NCBI GenBank assembly: GCA_947591245.1
Contig: CANQCY010000009.1
Span: 1 to 60,924 of the forward strand
Length of the DNA stretch: 60,924 nt
From: an uncultured Lachnospiraceae bacterium
GTDB taxonomy: Bacteria > Bacillota > Clostridia > Lachnospirales > Lachnospiraceae
Direction of reading: 5' to 3'
Shown here: piece after piece, positions 52,441 to 60,910 of the stretch
Layout: the number at the start of each line of letters is the position of its first letter
How positions within the stretch are numbered: the first letter of the stretch is position 1
Notes under the pieces: model-generated
What the model was told of the DNA's origin: nothing
The model's database searches: none
What the model saw: the letters and a program-made list of their open reading frames with translations, nothing else
Position numbers and translations under genes: made by a program

Positions 52441-53910
52441 ATGGAAAACAAAAGAGGGATACGCATTTTGCCGTATGTTCTGATGGCGCTGCTTATGTAC
52501 GCTGTTATGGTGGGGTATTCGGGAATACAGGAATTTTGGTATGACGAGGTCTATCAGCTCGGTATGGTTCGGGATGGAATCAGTGTGAAGGAAATGCTTT
52601 TGGAGTATGCGCAGCTGCGGGATTATACTCCCCCGCTGTATGCTCTTATGTGCTATTTCTGGGTTCGTCTGATTCCGTTTTCATTTCGCTGGATGCTGCT
52701 TTTATCAGAGGGATTGGTGGCGCTGGGAGTTTTTGTGACGGCGCTGTTGGGCGAACGCGCCGGCGGCCGGCGGCTCGGCATACTGACGTGTATTTTTGCT
52801 ATTACCTCGCGTGTTCTTATTGTATCGGCCGGTTATGAATTTCGGGCATATGCATTGTACTATTTTGCGGCGGCGCTGGCATGTTATTTTCTTGCATGCC
52901 GGATTCAAAACAGCAGCAAAAAAGTTTCGCTTTGTTATTTCGGCTCGCTTGTTTTACTGCTCTATTCTCATTATTATGGAGCCGTTCTTTTTGGCGTGCT
53001 GTTTTTGATTGAGTTTTTGTTTGCGGCAGCAAAATGCGTGAAGTGGAGAAGCCTTGTGGCATATATAGCGTCAGGGGCGCTTTTTCTTCCGTGGATGATC
53101 ATGGTATTTATCTATAAGCTGAGAAGCGTGACGGAATTTTGGATACAGCCTCCGGATTTGGCTTCTCTGATCAATTTGTTTCGGTATTTGTGCAGCGGCA
53201 ATTCTTTTGTGTTTGGTCTGTTCTGCCTCGGCTTCTCCGTTGTTATTGTGACGCTTGCCGGCGCGTGCAGAAAGAAAGCGTTTGCCTATGAAAGAGACGG
53301 GATTTGGGTCTGCCTCGCGGGCGAGGTAGCCGGGGCAGCGCTTTTGATGTATGCGTATGGAGCGTATATCAATCCGTCGGGGGGGATTTTTTATAACAGA
53401 TATTTTATCGGGCTGCTGCCCGCGTGTTTCGTTATTACTGCGGCGGGGATGAAATGGCTCGTGGAAGCATTGGAAAAAGACCGCCGCCGGCGTTCCCGAA
53501 TTTTTGCGGTGGCAGCTGTATTTGTCTTTCTGTTGGCGGCCTCTCAGAATGGGGAGAGCCTGATGAAAAAGATCGGCAAAAAGCCGACGGTTTCATATAC
53601 GGGAGCCGTTCATGCGATGTCGCGCTGCGAAGATATTGAGTCTCCCGATGTCGCTGTGGTGACAACGGATAACCCGTGGGTGCGCGCGGGAATCGAGATG
53701 TATTTTCATAAGCTGTTTGGTACGCGGGCGGTCGTTTTGTCCCAGTATGATGATGAATTTCAGGAACAGGTTGGGAAGTACAGGAAGATTTACCTCTTTA
53801 AGGGCAAGCAGGCGATGCGGAAGGAGACGGAGGAGGCGCTCGCCGCATATCAGGGCGGAGAGAAGCTGCCCGGGCAGCGGGTTTATAAGTATGAAAAATT
53901 TTATCGATAA
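52441..53910 (+). CDS. GT39/ArnT-like glycosyltransferase
   Basis: A 489-residue GT-C enzyme with about 10 membrane segments. The first outer loop has EFWYDEVYQLGMVRDG near residue 32, carrying the acidic Asp-Glu pair that is catalytic in ArnT/PMT-type proteins, followed by TPPLYALMCYFW. An outer C-terminal part of about 110 residues follows. It uses a polyprenyl-phosphate sugar as donor, by family knowledge. The ATG at 52441 has GGAG 8 bases upstream. It is the last gene of the long polysaccharide run. Confidence 0.87.
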   Translation: MENKRGIRILPYVLMALLMYAVMVGYSGIQEFWYDEVYQLGMVRDGISVKEMLLEYAQLRDYTPPLYALMCYFWVRLIPFSFRWMLLLSEGLVALGVFVTALLGERAGGRRLGILTCIFAITSRVLIVSAGYEFRAYALYYFAAALACYFLACRIQNSSKKVSLCYFGSLVLLLYSHYYGAVLFGVLFLIEFLFAAAKCVKWRSLVAYIASGALFLPWMIMVFIYKLRSVTEFWIQPPDLASLINLFRYLCSGNSFVFGLFCLGFSVVIVTLAGACRKKAFAYERDGIWVCLAGEVAGAALLMYAYGAYINPSGGIFYNRYFIGLLPACFVITAAGMKWLVEALEKDRRRRSRIFAVAAVFVFLLAASQNGESLMKKIGKKPTVSYTGAVHAMSRCEDIESPDVAVVTTDNPWVRAGIEMYFHKLFGTRAVVLSQYDDEFQEQVGKYRKIYLFKGKQAMRKETEEALAAYQGGEKLPGQRVYKYEKFYR

Positions 53911-53915
53911 AAAGA

Positions 53916-53944
53916 TTGACTGCTGGTCATTTTTGTGATACACT
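53916..53944 (+). promoter_or_regulatory. Promoter of the MMPL operon
   Basis: TTGACT (53916-53921), 17 bases, TACACT (53939-53944). The spacer itself contains TGGTCATT at 53924-53931, a half-site of the downstream operator, so a bound repressor would cover the promoter. Confidence 0.75.
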
Positions 53945-53959
53945 GCATATAGTGTTGTA

Positions 53960-53976
53960 AATGACCAGTGGTCATT
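53960..53976. promoter_or_regulatory. Operator, probably for the TetR protein at 58100
   Basis: AATGACCAGTGGTCATT is a perfect 8+1+8 inverted repeat just after the expected transcript start. The same TGGTCATT occurs between the -35 and -10 boxes, and ACACT/AGTGT lie symmetrically between them. The operon ends with a TetR gene, which makes self-repression the simplest reading. Confidence 0.75.
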
Positions 53977-54012
53977 TTTCAAAAAACAAGCATTTATTAG
54001 GAGGCTGTACAC

Positions 54013-56088
54013 ATGAATCAATTTGGGAAATTTATTACAAGGCACAGGATTGCCATACTGGTGATCGGGATTCTTCTGATTATTCCCTCCGTGATCGGAA
54101 TGAGCATGACAAGGATCAACTATGATGTGCTCAGCTACCTGCCCAAGTCGTTAGAGACGGTGGAGGGGCAGGACATCATGGTAGATGAGTTTGGCATGGG
54201 GGCGTTTTCCATGATTATTGTAGAAAATATGGAAAACAAAGAGGTGGTAAAGCTAAAGGAGAAGGTTGAGAAGGTAGAGCATGTGGAGAAAGTTATATGG
54301 TATGATTCGGCGGTGGACATTTCCATGCCGACCGTGCTTCTTCCCGATGATCTGAAAAATGCTCTGTTCCATGATGACGCGACAATGATGATTGCATTGT
54401 TTGATGATACAACATCAGCGGACAGCACGATGAATGCCGTTACCGAGCTGCGCGAAATCGTGAGAAATCAGGCGTTTATCAGCGGCATGTCGGGCGTCGT
54501 GACGGACATCAAAAACCTGGCGTTGGCGGAAATGCCCATTTATGTGACGATTGCCGCCCTGCTGTCCCTGCTCGTGCTGATGTTTACGATGGAATCGTTT
54601 GTGACGCCGATTATTTTCCTGTCAGGGATTGGAATTTCGATCTTGTACAATCTCGGCAGCAATCTTTTCCTCGGCGAAATTTCCTATATTACGCAGGCGC
54701 TGACTGCCGTGCTGCAGCTTGGCGTGACGATGGATTATTCTATCTTTTTGCTGGAAAGCTATCAGACGAATAAAAAGCGGTTTGAAGGGGATAAGGAGCG
54801 GGCGATGGCGCATGCGATCGGAAACACGTTTAAATCTGTCGTGGGAAGCTCCGTGACGACGGTAGCCGGATTTGTCGCATTGTGTTTCATGACATTTGCG
54901 CTCGGACGCGATCTGGGAATCGTGATGGCAAAGGGAGTTGTCATCGGCGTTATTACGTGCATTACCCTGCTTCCGGCGATGGTTCTGATCTTTGACAAAG
55001 CGATCGAAAAAACGACGCATCGCCGGATTTTCCCGGAATTTGAGAAAACGAGCCGCTTTATTACGAAACACCATATTGTGGCGCTTGTCATTTTTGCAAT
55101 TGCATTCTTCCCGGCGCTTTATGGAAATAAGCATTATAGTATTTACTACAATATCGACAGATCGCTGCCGCAGACGCTTCCGTCCGCTGTGGCGAATCAG
55201 AAGCTGGAAGAAGAATTTAATATGAATAATGTGCATGTTCTTCTTTTAAAAAACGGGATGTCGGTCAAAGATAAAAACGACATGAAGAAGAAAATCGAAG
55301 CGGTAGATGGAGTGAAATGGGTGCTTGGGATCAATTCTGTTGTAGGATCGAGGGTGCCGGACAGCATGGTTCCGGATAAATTTCTGGATATGCTGATGAG
55401 CGATAACTACGAGCTGCAGTTTATATGTTCGGATTACAAATCGGCGACGAAAGAGGTCAATGACCAGATTAACAAAATCAATGAAATCGTAAAGGGTTAC
55501 AGCGGGGATTCCATGGTGATCGGGGAAGCGCCTCTGATGAAGGATCTCGAAGGGGTGACGGATATCGACCTTGCGATGGTGAATTATATATCTATCACAG
55601 CGATTTTCATCATTATTTTATTCGTGTTCAAATCGATTTCGCTGCCGGTTATTTTGGTCAGCGTGATTGAGTTTGCGATATTTGTCAATATGTCGTTTGC
55701 CTACTACGCAAATATTGAACTTCCGTTTGTGGCAAGTATTGTGATCGGAACGATACAGCTCGGAGCCACGGTGGATTATGCGATCTTGATGACGACGAGA
55801 TACCACAAGGAGCGCGTCGTGAATAAGAAAACGAAGAAAGAGGCGGTGGCGATCGCGCACAGGGCCTCCATTAAATCAATTATCATAAGCGGAATGAGCT
55901 TTTTTGCCGCGACGTTTGGCGTATGCGCATATTCGAGCATTGACATGATCAGCTCGATCACGACGCTTTTGGCGCGGGGCGCAGTGATCAGCACGGTGGT
56001 AGTGATCTGCATCCTGCCGGCGATGCTGACGGTATTTGATAAGCTGATCTGTAAGACGACATGGGATATGAGGCGGATAGATTATTAG
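54013..56088 (+). CDS. MMPL/RND family transporter
   Basis: A 691-residue transporter made of two similar halves, each with one N-terminal segment, an outer domain and five more segments. TMDYSIFLLESY near residue 243 and TVDYAILMTTRYH near residue 590 are the paired proton-relay Asp-Tyr motifs of RND/MMPL proteins. It may export lipids, peptides or drugs. GGAGG lies before the ATG. The next gene, encoding a secreted coiled-coil protein, starts 35 bases later, and a TetR regulator ends the operon. Confidence 0.9.
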   Translation: MNQFGKFITRHRIAILVIGILLIIPSVIGMSMTRINYDVLSYLPKSLETVEGQDIMVDEFGMGAFSMIIVENMENKEVVKLKEKVEKVEHVEKVIWYDSAVDISMPTVLLPDDLKNALFHDDATMMIALFDDTTSADSTMNAVTELREIVRNQAFISGMSGVVTDIKNLALAEMPIYVTIAALLSLLVLMFTMESFVTPIIFLSGIGISILYNLGSNLFLGEISYITQALTAVLQLGVTMDYSIFLLESYQTNKKRFEGDKERAMAHAIGNTFKSVVGSSVTTVAGFVALCFMTFALGRDLGIVMAKGVVIGVITCITLLPAMVLIFDKAIEKTTHRRIFPEFEKTSRFITKHHIVALVIFAIAFFPALYGNKHYSIYYNIDRSLPQTLPSAVANQKLEEEFNMNNVHVLLLKNGMSVKDKNDMKKKIEAVDGVKWVLGINSVVGSRVPDSMVPDKFLDMLMSDNYELQFICSDYKSATKEVNDQINKINEIVKGYSGDSMVIGEAPLMKDLEGVTDIDLAMVNYISITAIFIIILFVFKSISLPVILVSVIEFAIFVNMSFAYYANIELPFVASIVIGTIQLGATVDYAILMTTRYHKERVVNKKTKKEAVAIAHRASIKSIIISGMSFFAATFGVCAYSSIDMISSITTLLARGAVISTVVVICILPAMLTVFDKLICKTTWDMRRIDY

Positions 56089-56123
56089 AAATTTTATTGG
56101 AAAACAGAAAGGAGAGGCATATT

Positions 56124-58100
56124 ATGAGAAAAATGACAGAAAGAATCGGAAAAACAATGATTTCCGGACTTGTAATAACCGCAATGGTTCTTGGCAATGG
56201 GGCGTTTATACAGGCGGAGAAGGTAACAAAGGAAGAATCGGTGTATGTAAATGCCGACGCTTCCGGAACTGCGACGATGATCACGGTTTCGGACTGGCTG
56301 AAAAATGCGGGCGTCAATGGAACGGTGAGCGACAGATCGACGCTTAAGGATATCACAAATGTGAAAGGGGAAGAGGCCTTTTTGCAGAGCGGCGATGGAG
56401 TACAGTGGAGCGCCGGAAGCGAAGATATTTATTATCAGGGAACGACGGATCAGGAGCTCCCGGTCGGCGTATCGATCACATACGAGCTGGATGGCGCCGA
56501 AATTTCACCGCAGGAAATTGCAGGCAAGAGCGGCAAGGTAAAGATCCGGGTCGCTTATACAAACCGTCTGAAAGAACAAAAAACGATAAACGGCGAAAAA
56601 GAACAGCTTTATATTCCGTTCTTAATGGCTACAGGGGTCGTCCTTCCGACGGAGAATTTTACGGATGTCGAAGTTGACCACGGCAAGGTGATCAATGAGG
56701 GAACCAATAATATCGTACTCGGATTTGGCGTGCCGGGCATGGCGGAGAGCCTTGATGCGGACGGCAAGCTGGCGGAAAAGATGCCGGATGCGTTTGAGAT
56801 CACGGCGACGGCGACAGATTTTTCCCTGGGAAATACGATCACGTATGCCAGCGCAAGCATTTTGTCGGAGCTGGAAATAGATGATGACGATACGTTTGAG
56901 GATTTGGAGGATTCCCTTGATACGCTTGTGGATTCATCGGAGGAACTCGTGAAGGGATCGAAAACATTATCGGAGTCTCTCGGCGAATTGGAAAGTCAAT
57001 TTAAGACGTTTTCAGACGGCGAAAGGGAACTCAATAAGGGGATCGAAACGTTGCAAAAGAGCGGGGGAACGCTTGTAAAGGGCGTGAAGGATTATACGTC
57101 CGGCGCATCTTCTCTTGCCAAGGGAGTGCAGGATTATGTGGGCGGAGCGAAAAAAATCACGTCCGGCAACAAGAGCCTTTATGAGGCCGTGAAGGCGATG
57201 CCGAAAAGCTATAAGGAATTCTCCGATGGCATCAAACAGTATACGGGCGGGGTTGATGAGCTGGCTAAGAAGGAGACGGCGGCTGCTTTACAAAACGGGG
57301 CGACAGGCGTCTCGGATGGGATTTCAAAGTTGAACACGGGGCTTTTGGCATTGGAAGGATCGTATGAAAACGCCGCGCTCCTAATCACGTCGCTGCGCGC
57401 ACAGGCGTCGCAGATCGAAAATGAGGAACAGAAGCAGGCGATGCTGCAGACGATTCAGACGCTGGAGGAACTGTCCTCCGGACAGAAGTCGAGCGTGTCG
57501 AGTCTTGTTGCGGCTACAAGCGCAACGAGCGAACTGAAATCCGGGGTCGATCAGGTTTCGGCAGGGATCGGTAAAGTGCTTCAGGGAGCTTCCGCCCTCT
57601 CGGAAAAATCGGGCGAGCTGCGTTCGGCGGATACAGAGATGACCGCGAGTATTCAGAAACTTGTCGCCAATACCAAACAACTAAAAGAGGGCGGCAAAAA
57701 ACTCAGTGCGAATGACAAAAAACTGCTCGCAGGAGCGAAAAAGATTATGAAAGCCGGAAAAACGGTAAAAAATGGAAGCAAGCAGTTGGCAAACGGCGTT
57801 GAGAAGCTGAAAAAGGGCAGTGATTCACTGGATCAGGCGACCGGAAAGCTGTCAGACGGTATTGGAAAATTGGAAGACGGCGCAATGGATTTGTATGACG
57901 GCATGGATCGTTTTGATTCCGAGGGGATTCAGGAGATCAATACAAAGTATGAAGAGGATTTCCGCAGCTTGAAGGATCGCCTGTCTGCGCTTTTGGACAT
58001 GTCCAAAGAATATAATAACTTCTCCGGGATCGGTGACGGCATGGATGGCGATGTGAAATTTATCATTGAGACGGAGGAGATTAAGAAAGAGGCGGAATAA
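56124..58100 (+). CDS. Secreted coiled-coil protein, YhgE-ectodomain-like
   Basis: A 658-residue protein with a signal peptide (basic MRKMTERIGK, hydrophobic core ISGLVITAMVLGNGAF), a beta-rich region to about 250, and a long coiled coil of repeats in which Gly and Leu recur every 7-11 residues (LSESLGELESQFKTF, LVKGVKDYTSGASSLAKGV, KLSANDKKLLAGAKKIMKAG). Such repeats occur in YhgE/Pip outer domains, but there is no C-terminal membrane anchor here. The ATG at 56124 has AAGGAGA upstream. Between the MMPL gene and tetR it is probably a partner of the transporter. Confidence 0.8.
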   Translation: MRKMTERIGKTMISGLVITAMVLGNGAFIQAEKVTKEESVYVNADASGTATMITVSDWLKNAGVNGTVSDRSTLKDITNVKGEEAFLQSGDGVQWSAGSEDIYYQGTTDQELPVGVSITYELDGAEISPQEIAGKSGKVKIRVAYTNRLKEQKTINGEKEQLYIPFLMATGVVLPTENFTDVEVDHGKVINEGTNNIVLGFGVPGMAESLDADGKLAEKMPDAFEITATATDFSLGNTITYASASILSELEIDDDDTFEDLEDSLDTLVDSSEELVKGSKTLSESLGELESQFKTFSDGERELNKGIETLQKSGGTLVKGVKDYTSGASSLAKGVQDYVGGAKKITSGNKSLYEAVKAMPKSYKEFSDGIKQYTGGVDELAKKETAAALQNGATGVSDGISKLNTGLLALEGSYENAALLITSLRAQASQIENEEQKQAMLQTIQTLEELSSGQKSSVSSLVAATSATSELKSGVDQVSAGIGKVLQGASALSEKSGELRSADTEMTASIQKLVANTKQLKEGGKKLSANDKKLLAGAKKIMKAGKTVKNGSKQLANGVEKLKKGSDSLDQATGKLSDGIGKLEDGAMDLYDGMDRFDSEGIQEINTKYEEDFRSLKDRLSALLDMSKEYNNFSGIGDGMDGDVKFIIETEEIKKEAE

Positions 58101-58714
58101 TGGGAAAGCTGGCTGAAAAGAAAAAGAGAAAAAGAATGGCGCTTCTGGATGCCGCCTATGACCTTTTTACGTCAAAAGGGGTAAATGAAACTTCGATTTC
58201 CGATATTGTTCAGGGGGCGGAGCTGGCAAAAGGCACGTTCTACCTGTATTTTAAGGATAAGTCGGAGATTTATACCGAACTGGTTACGCAAAAGGCGGCA
58301 GAGCTGTTTTCGGTCATCCGGGAACAACTTCCTGGTGATGGCAATTCCTCTTTGGAAGATACCGTCGTCCAACTGGTAGATATTCTGGTGGATATGCTCA
58401 ATGCAGATAAAGCCCTTTTGGAGTTTATTGCAAAAAACCTGCGTTGGGGAGTTTTTCACAAGGTTATGTTGGAGGGAGGAAATGAGGTGTCGGATAGCTT
58501 TTTTGAATGGTATACGAAGCTCATTGCGAATTCCGGCAGAAAATTCCGCAATCACAATCTCATGATTTATATGATTGTGGAGCTGGTCAACGCCACCTGC
58601 TACAACGTGATTTTGTACGAGGAGCCGGTGACGCTGCCCGAACTGAAAGAAGAGCTGGCGAAGCTGATACCGGTCATTATACGGAATAAGGAGGTGGTGG
58701 ATAAGGCTGAATAG
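58100..58714 (+). CDS. TetR family regulator
   Basis: A 204-residue regulator. The helix-turn-helix is at about 12-58: ALLDAAYDLFTSKGVNETSI, DIVQGAELAKGTFYLYFKDK. The C-terminal part is all helical and would bind a ligand. Its ATG shares one base with the previous stop (TAATG), so the three genes form one operon. The 17-bp palindrome at 53960-53976 in the operon leader is its likely target. Confidence 0.92.
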   Translation: MGKLAEKKKRKRMALLDAAYDLFTSKGVNETSISDIVQGAELAKGTFYLYFKDKSEIYTELVTQKAAELFSVIREQLPGDGNSSLEDTVVQLVDILVDMLNADKALLEFIAKNLRWGVFHKVMLEGGNEVSDSFFEWYTKLIANSGRKFRNHNLMIYMIVELVNATCYNVILYEEPVTLPELKEELAKLIPVIIRNKEVVDKAE

Positions 58715-58835
58715 CCGATATCACCGACAATGGCGCTGCCATGGCAAAGACAATCCGGAAGAGCATCGTGCGCTGTACCGCATGATGCAGCAGGAAAAAT
58801 GGAAGCCAGCCACGCATAACAGGCAAACCCAGACC

Positions 58836-58868
58836 AGCCTCCGGCTCATAAAGCCGGGGGCTTTCTTT
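58836..58868 (+). terminator. Intrinsic terminator after tetR
   Basis: AGCCTCCGGCT (58836-58846) and AGCCGGGGGCT (58852-58862) pair over 11 positions with one G-T, followed by TTCTTT. The 170 bases between tetR and the IS also contain an open frame from 58719 to 58880 with no start codon near its beginning. Confidence 0.8.
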
Positions 58869-58885
58869 GAAGTGATATAATAAAG

Positions 58886-58912
58886 TTGTAACAGGAGTGG
58901 CTAATGAGGTAT
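58886..58912 (+). repeat. Left terminal inverted repeat of the IS
   Basis: It begins TTGTAACAGGAGTGGCTAAT and matches the reverse complement of 60254-60280 in the blocks TTGTAACA, GGCTA and a terminal TAT; two 5-base blocks between them differ. Confidence 0.75.
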
Positions 58913-58915
58913 AAT
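58886..58915 (+). promoter_or_regulatory. Transposase promoter overlapping the left IS end
   Basis: TTGTAA (58886-58891) at the very tip of the inverted repeat and TATAAT (58910-58915) are 18 bases apart. AGAGGT stands 7 bases before the OrfA ATG at 58944. Confidence 0.55.
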
Positions 58916-58943
58916 AAAAATTAAAAGGAAAGAGGTACTCATT

Positions 58944-59195
58944 ATGTCACAAAATTACACGCCGGAATTCAAAAAGAAAATTGTCCGTCTCCATTTGGAG
59001 GAAGGCCGTACATACAAAAGCATTACCGCAGAGTATGGCGTATCTAAGGCCAGCATCTCCAAATGGTGCAGTGAATTCAGCCAGGAATGCCAGACAAGCC
59101 CCCAAGCCCAAGAAGATTACAACTCTATGAAAGAGAATCTCCGTTTAAAGCGGGAAAATGAAGAACTGCGAAAGGAGAACGCTTTCCTAAAATAA
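58944..59195 (+). CDS. IS3 OrfA transposase
   Basis: An 83-residue protein with the helix-turn-helix TPEFKKKIVRLHLEEGRTYK and YGVSKASISKW, and a leucine-zipper-like end NLRLKRENEELRKENAFLK. It stops at a TAA (59193-59195). The usual OrfA ending (AFFAKEID and stop) is still present just downstream but in another frame, reading KAIATEGGIAFFAKEID to a TAG near 59246. So OrfA looks shortened by a one-base shift, for example an extra T at 59193. The family pattern of the end is from memory. Confidence 0.85.
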   Translation: MSQNYTPEFKKKIVRLHLEEGRTYKSITAEYGVSKASISKWCSEFSQECQTSPQAQEDYNSMKENLRLKRENEELRKENAFLK

Positions 59196-60107
59196 AGCCA
59201 TAGCCACCGAGGGTGGCATTGCATTCTTTGCGAAAGAAATCGATTAGAGGCTTATCGATTCATTGACCAGTATTATAGGGAATTCGGCGTTCGCTGGCTG
59301 CTCCGGCGGCTGGGGATCTGCCCGAATGCTTACTATAACTACCGGAAGCACCGGAAAGCAGATTACTATGCACAAAAAACAGAGACTCAAAAAAAAATAG
59401 ATGCCATTTACCACAGGCACAACGGCATTGACGGCTGCCGCAGCATGACGGTTTATCTGGAGCGGGAGGGATACCGCTACAGTGCCGCCACCATTCATAA
59501 ATACATGAACAAAGAGCTGGGGCTGCGTTCCATTGTGCGTCCCAGAAAGCCGGGCGCAAAACCGGGGAAACCCCATAAAATATTCGAAAACAGGCTGGAT
59601 CAGGATTTCCATGCGGACAAACCGAATCAGAAATGGTGTACGGATTTTACCTATCTGTTTTTGAAGAACAGGGATATCCGGTACAACTGCACAATCGTAG
59701 ATCTCTACGACCGGAGCGTGGCAGCCAGCATAACGGACCGGCACATTACCAGTGACCTTGCCATCCGGACCCTGCAGAAAGCATTAGACTCCCAGCATCC
59801 GGCAAAAGGGAGCCTGCTCCTGCACAGCGACCAGGGAAGCCAGTATACATCAAAAGCATTTATTGAATTCTGTGAATCTGTCCATGTAAGCCAGAGCATG
59901 AGCAAAGCCGGATACCCATACGACAATGCACCGATGGAAAGATACTTCAACACACTGAAAAATGAATGCACCAATCTGTATGAATTCCGGACGGAAGAAG
60001 AACTGTATCAGACGGTGGAAGAATTCGCTTATGTAACCTACAACCATGTTCGTCCACACAGTTATAACGGTTACAGCACACCGCATCAGGCACGCATGAA
60101 AGCATGA
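59196..60107 (+). CDS. IS3 OrfB transposase (DDE integrase), start not clear
   Basis: This frame is open from the base after the OrfA stop and is the same frame as OrfA. The OrfB-like sequence EAYRFIDQYYREFGVRWLL begins at about 59247. The first ATG is only at 59445, which would cut off the N-terminal part. The integrase core has WCTDFTYLF (Asp), LLHSDQGSQYTS (Asp) and YDNAPMERYFNTLKNE (Glu), so the catalytic triad is complete. In IS3 elements OrfB is usually made as an OrfAB fusion by a -1 frameshift; here stop-codon readthrough or a double shift would be needed. It may be inactive. Confidence 0.75.
   Translation, partial: SHSHRGWHCILCERNRLEAYRFIDQYYREFGVRWLLRRLGICPNAYYNYRKHRKADYYAQKTETQKKIDAIYHRHNGIDGCRSMTVYLEREGYRYSAATIHKYMNKELGLRSIVRPRKPGAKPGKPHKIFENRLDQDFHADKPNQKWCTDFTYLFLKNRDIRYNCTIVDLYDRSVAASITDRHITSDLAIRTLQKALDSQHPAKGSLLLHSDQGSQYTSKAFIEFCESVHVSQSMSKAGYPYDNAPMERYFNTLKNECTNLYEFRTEEELYQTVEEFAYVTYNHVRPHSYNGYSTPHQARMKA
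59203..59217. repeat. Hairpin at the OrfA-OrfB junction
   Basis: GCCACC-GAG-GGTGGC is a perfect 6-bp GC stem with a 3-base loop, 7 bases after the OrfA stop and next to the A-rich CTAAAATAAAG. Its position resembles a recoding stimulator. Confidence 0.5.
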
Positions 60108-60253
60108 CGGGTGGCGTGAGTAGCCCCGGCCATTCGATTGCCTGATCACCCGGAATCGGGGATGGCAATTTTGGTCAAAGGCGCAGCCGCATAGCGGTGC
60201 GAAGCACCATTGACAAAGGTTGACAGTTCCGATAAGTTTTAGATAGCAATCTG

Positions 60254-60280
60254 ATAACTTTTTAGCCATAAGTGTTACAA
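60254..60280 (-). repeat. Right terminal inverted repeat of the IS
   Basis: Ends AAGTGTTACAA and mirrors the left end. Between OrfB (60107) and this repeat lie about 145 non-coding bases with small hairpins, such as GGTGC-GAA-GCACC near 60198. Confidence 0.75.
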
Positions 60281-60369
60281 AAAAGCTTGACCACAACAAA
60301 CTGGGGCAGATGTAATAACGGAACAGACCGTCTGGTGTATTCTGTGAATGGCAGGAAAAATAAAAAGGG

Positions 60370-60413
60370 TAAGCCATTGTGGAGACTAAAAATCCATGAT
60401 GGCTTATTTTTGT
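60370..60413 (+). terminator. Strong intrinsic terminator
   Basis: TAAGCCATTGTGGA (60370-60383) pairs with TCCATGATGGCTTA (60393-60406) over 14 positions with two G-T pairs, followed by TTTTTGT. It lies 90 bases beyond the IS. Confidence 0.8.
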
Positions 60414-60424
60414 AAAAAGGTTAA

Positions 60425-60470
60425 GGCAGTTTGGCCGGAGTAAAAACTTTCTGGCGGACTGCCATTTTTT
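60425..60470 (+). terminator. Second terminator-like hairpin
   Basis: GGCAGT (60425-60430) and ACTGCC (60458-60463), extended by wobble pairs, are followed by ATTTTTT. It follows the previous terminator by only about a dozen bases. Confidence 0.6.
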
Positions 60471-60481
60471 AATGGAGGAGA

Positions 60482-60505
60482 GAGTGAAAAATGAATTTTT
60501 CACTC
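60482..60505. repeat. Perfect 11-bp inverted repeat
   Basis: GAGTGAAAAAT (60482-60492) and ATTTTTCACTC (60495-60505) flank a GA. The symmetry covers the ATG at 60491 of a tiny reading frame and sits just after a GGAGGAG ribosome-site-like sequence, so it could hide the start of translation or be a protein-binding site. Confidence 0.6.
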
Positions 60506-60592
60506 GGCAAGTTTGTGTCTGCGTTGCGACACAAACATTGCATTATGCGCAAAAGGCAGTGCAGAAATGAGGTTAGATATGGCAGAAATTAA
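60491..60592 (+). CDS. Tiny open frame (33 aa), doubtful
   Basis: It starts MNFSLGKFVSALRHK and is basic. GGAGGAG stands about 10 bases upstream. I recognise no family. It overlaps two inverted repeats, so it could be a leader peptide or chance. Confidence 0.25.
   Translation: MNFSLGKFVSALRHKHCIMRKRQCRNEVRYGRN
60511..60536. repeat. Hairpin with 9-bp perfect arms
   Basis: GTTTGTGTC (60511-60519) and GACACAAAC (60528-60536) with an 8-base loop. No T-run follows. Confidence 0.55.
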
Positions 60593-60704
60593 ATTCACAT
60601 ACGGGAACGTGTATTTGTACGACATTATGGAAATAAAAAAGAAACGAGCAGACTTTTCCAGTCCGGAGACCTTACTCAGTAGAAGAACCCATTTCCTTTT
60701 GTAA
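60579..60704 (+). CDS. Short open frame (41 aa), possible gene fragment
   Basis: It begins MAEIKFTYGNVYLYDIMEIK with GAGGT upstream and overlaps the end of the tiny frame at 60491. I recognise no family. It may be the broken start of a mobile-element gene. No other gene is seen from here to the end of the window. Confidence 0.25.
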   Translation: MAEIKFTYGNVYLYDIMEIKKKRADFSSPETLLSRRTHFLL

Positions 60705-60806
60705 AGATCATAAAGAAATAACGGTGTTCTGTCAAGCGGAAATTTTTGTAAGGACAGACCGGAACGAAAAGCAGCAACTGAAAATAGAAAGTAAAACCAA
60801 TGCAAT

Positions 60807-60843
60807 AAAGCGTATGGAGCGTAACCGTTTCCTGCGCTTTTTT
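60807..60843 (+). terminator. Possible terminator
   Basis: AAAGCG (60807-60812) and CGCTTT (60835-60840), with an inner GGA/TCC pairing and a T-run, form a plausible but imperfect terminator. Confidence 0.35.
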
Positions 60844-60882
60844 GTGTGAAAAAGCATTCCTATAGAGAATGAAATTTGAACT

Positions 60883-60910
60883 TTGACAAAATAAAATCTC
60901 CCTGTATGAT
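60883..60910 (+). promoter_or_regulatory. Promoter at the right edge
   Basis: TTGACA (60883-60888), 16 bases, TATGAT (60905-60910). It would drive a gene beyond the window. Confidence 0.55.

Larger units (their letters stand above)
58886..60280 (+). mobile_element. IS3-family insertion sequence
   Basis: About 1.4 kb, bounded by related ends: TTGTAACA at 58886-58893 and TGTTACAA at 60273-60280. It carries OrfA with a helix-turn-helix and OrfB with a DDE integrase core. The flanks are A-rich, and I could not establish a target duplication. It lies between the MMPL operon and an apparently gene-poor region. Confidence 0.85.

Noticed and set aside
58882-60285. Target-site duplication AAAG around the IS
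   Set aside because: AAAG precedes the left end but the right flank reads AAAAG, so the repeat is out of register by one base in an A-rich context and cannot be trusted.
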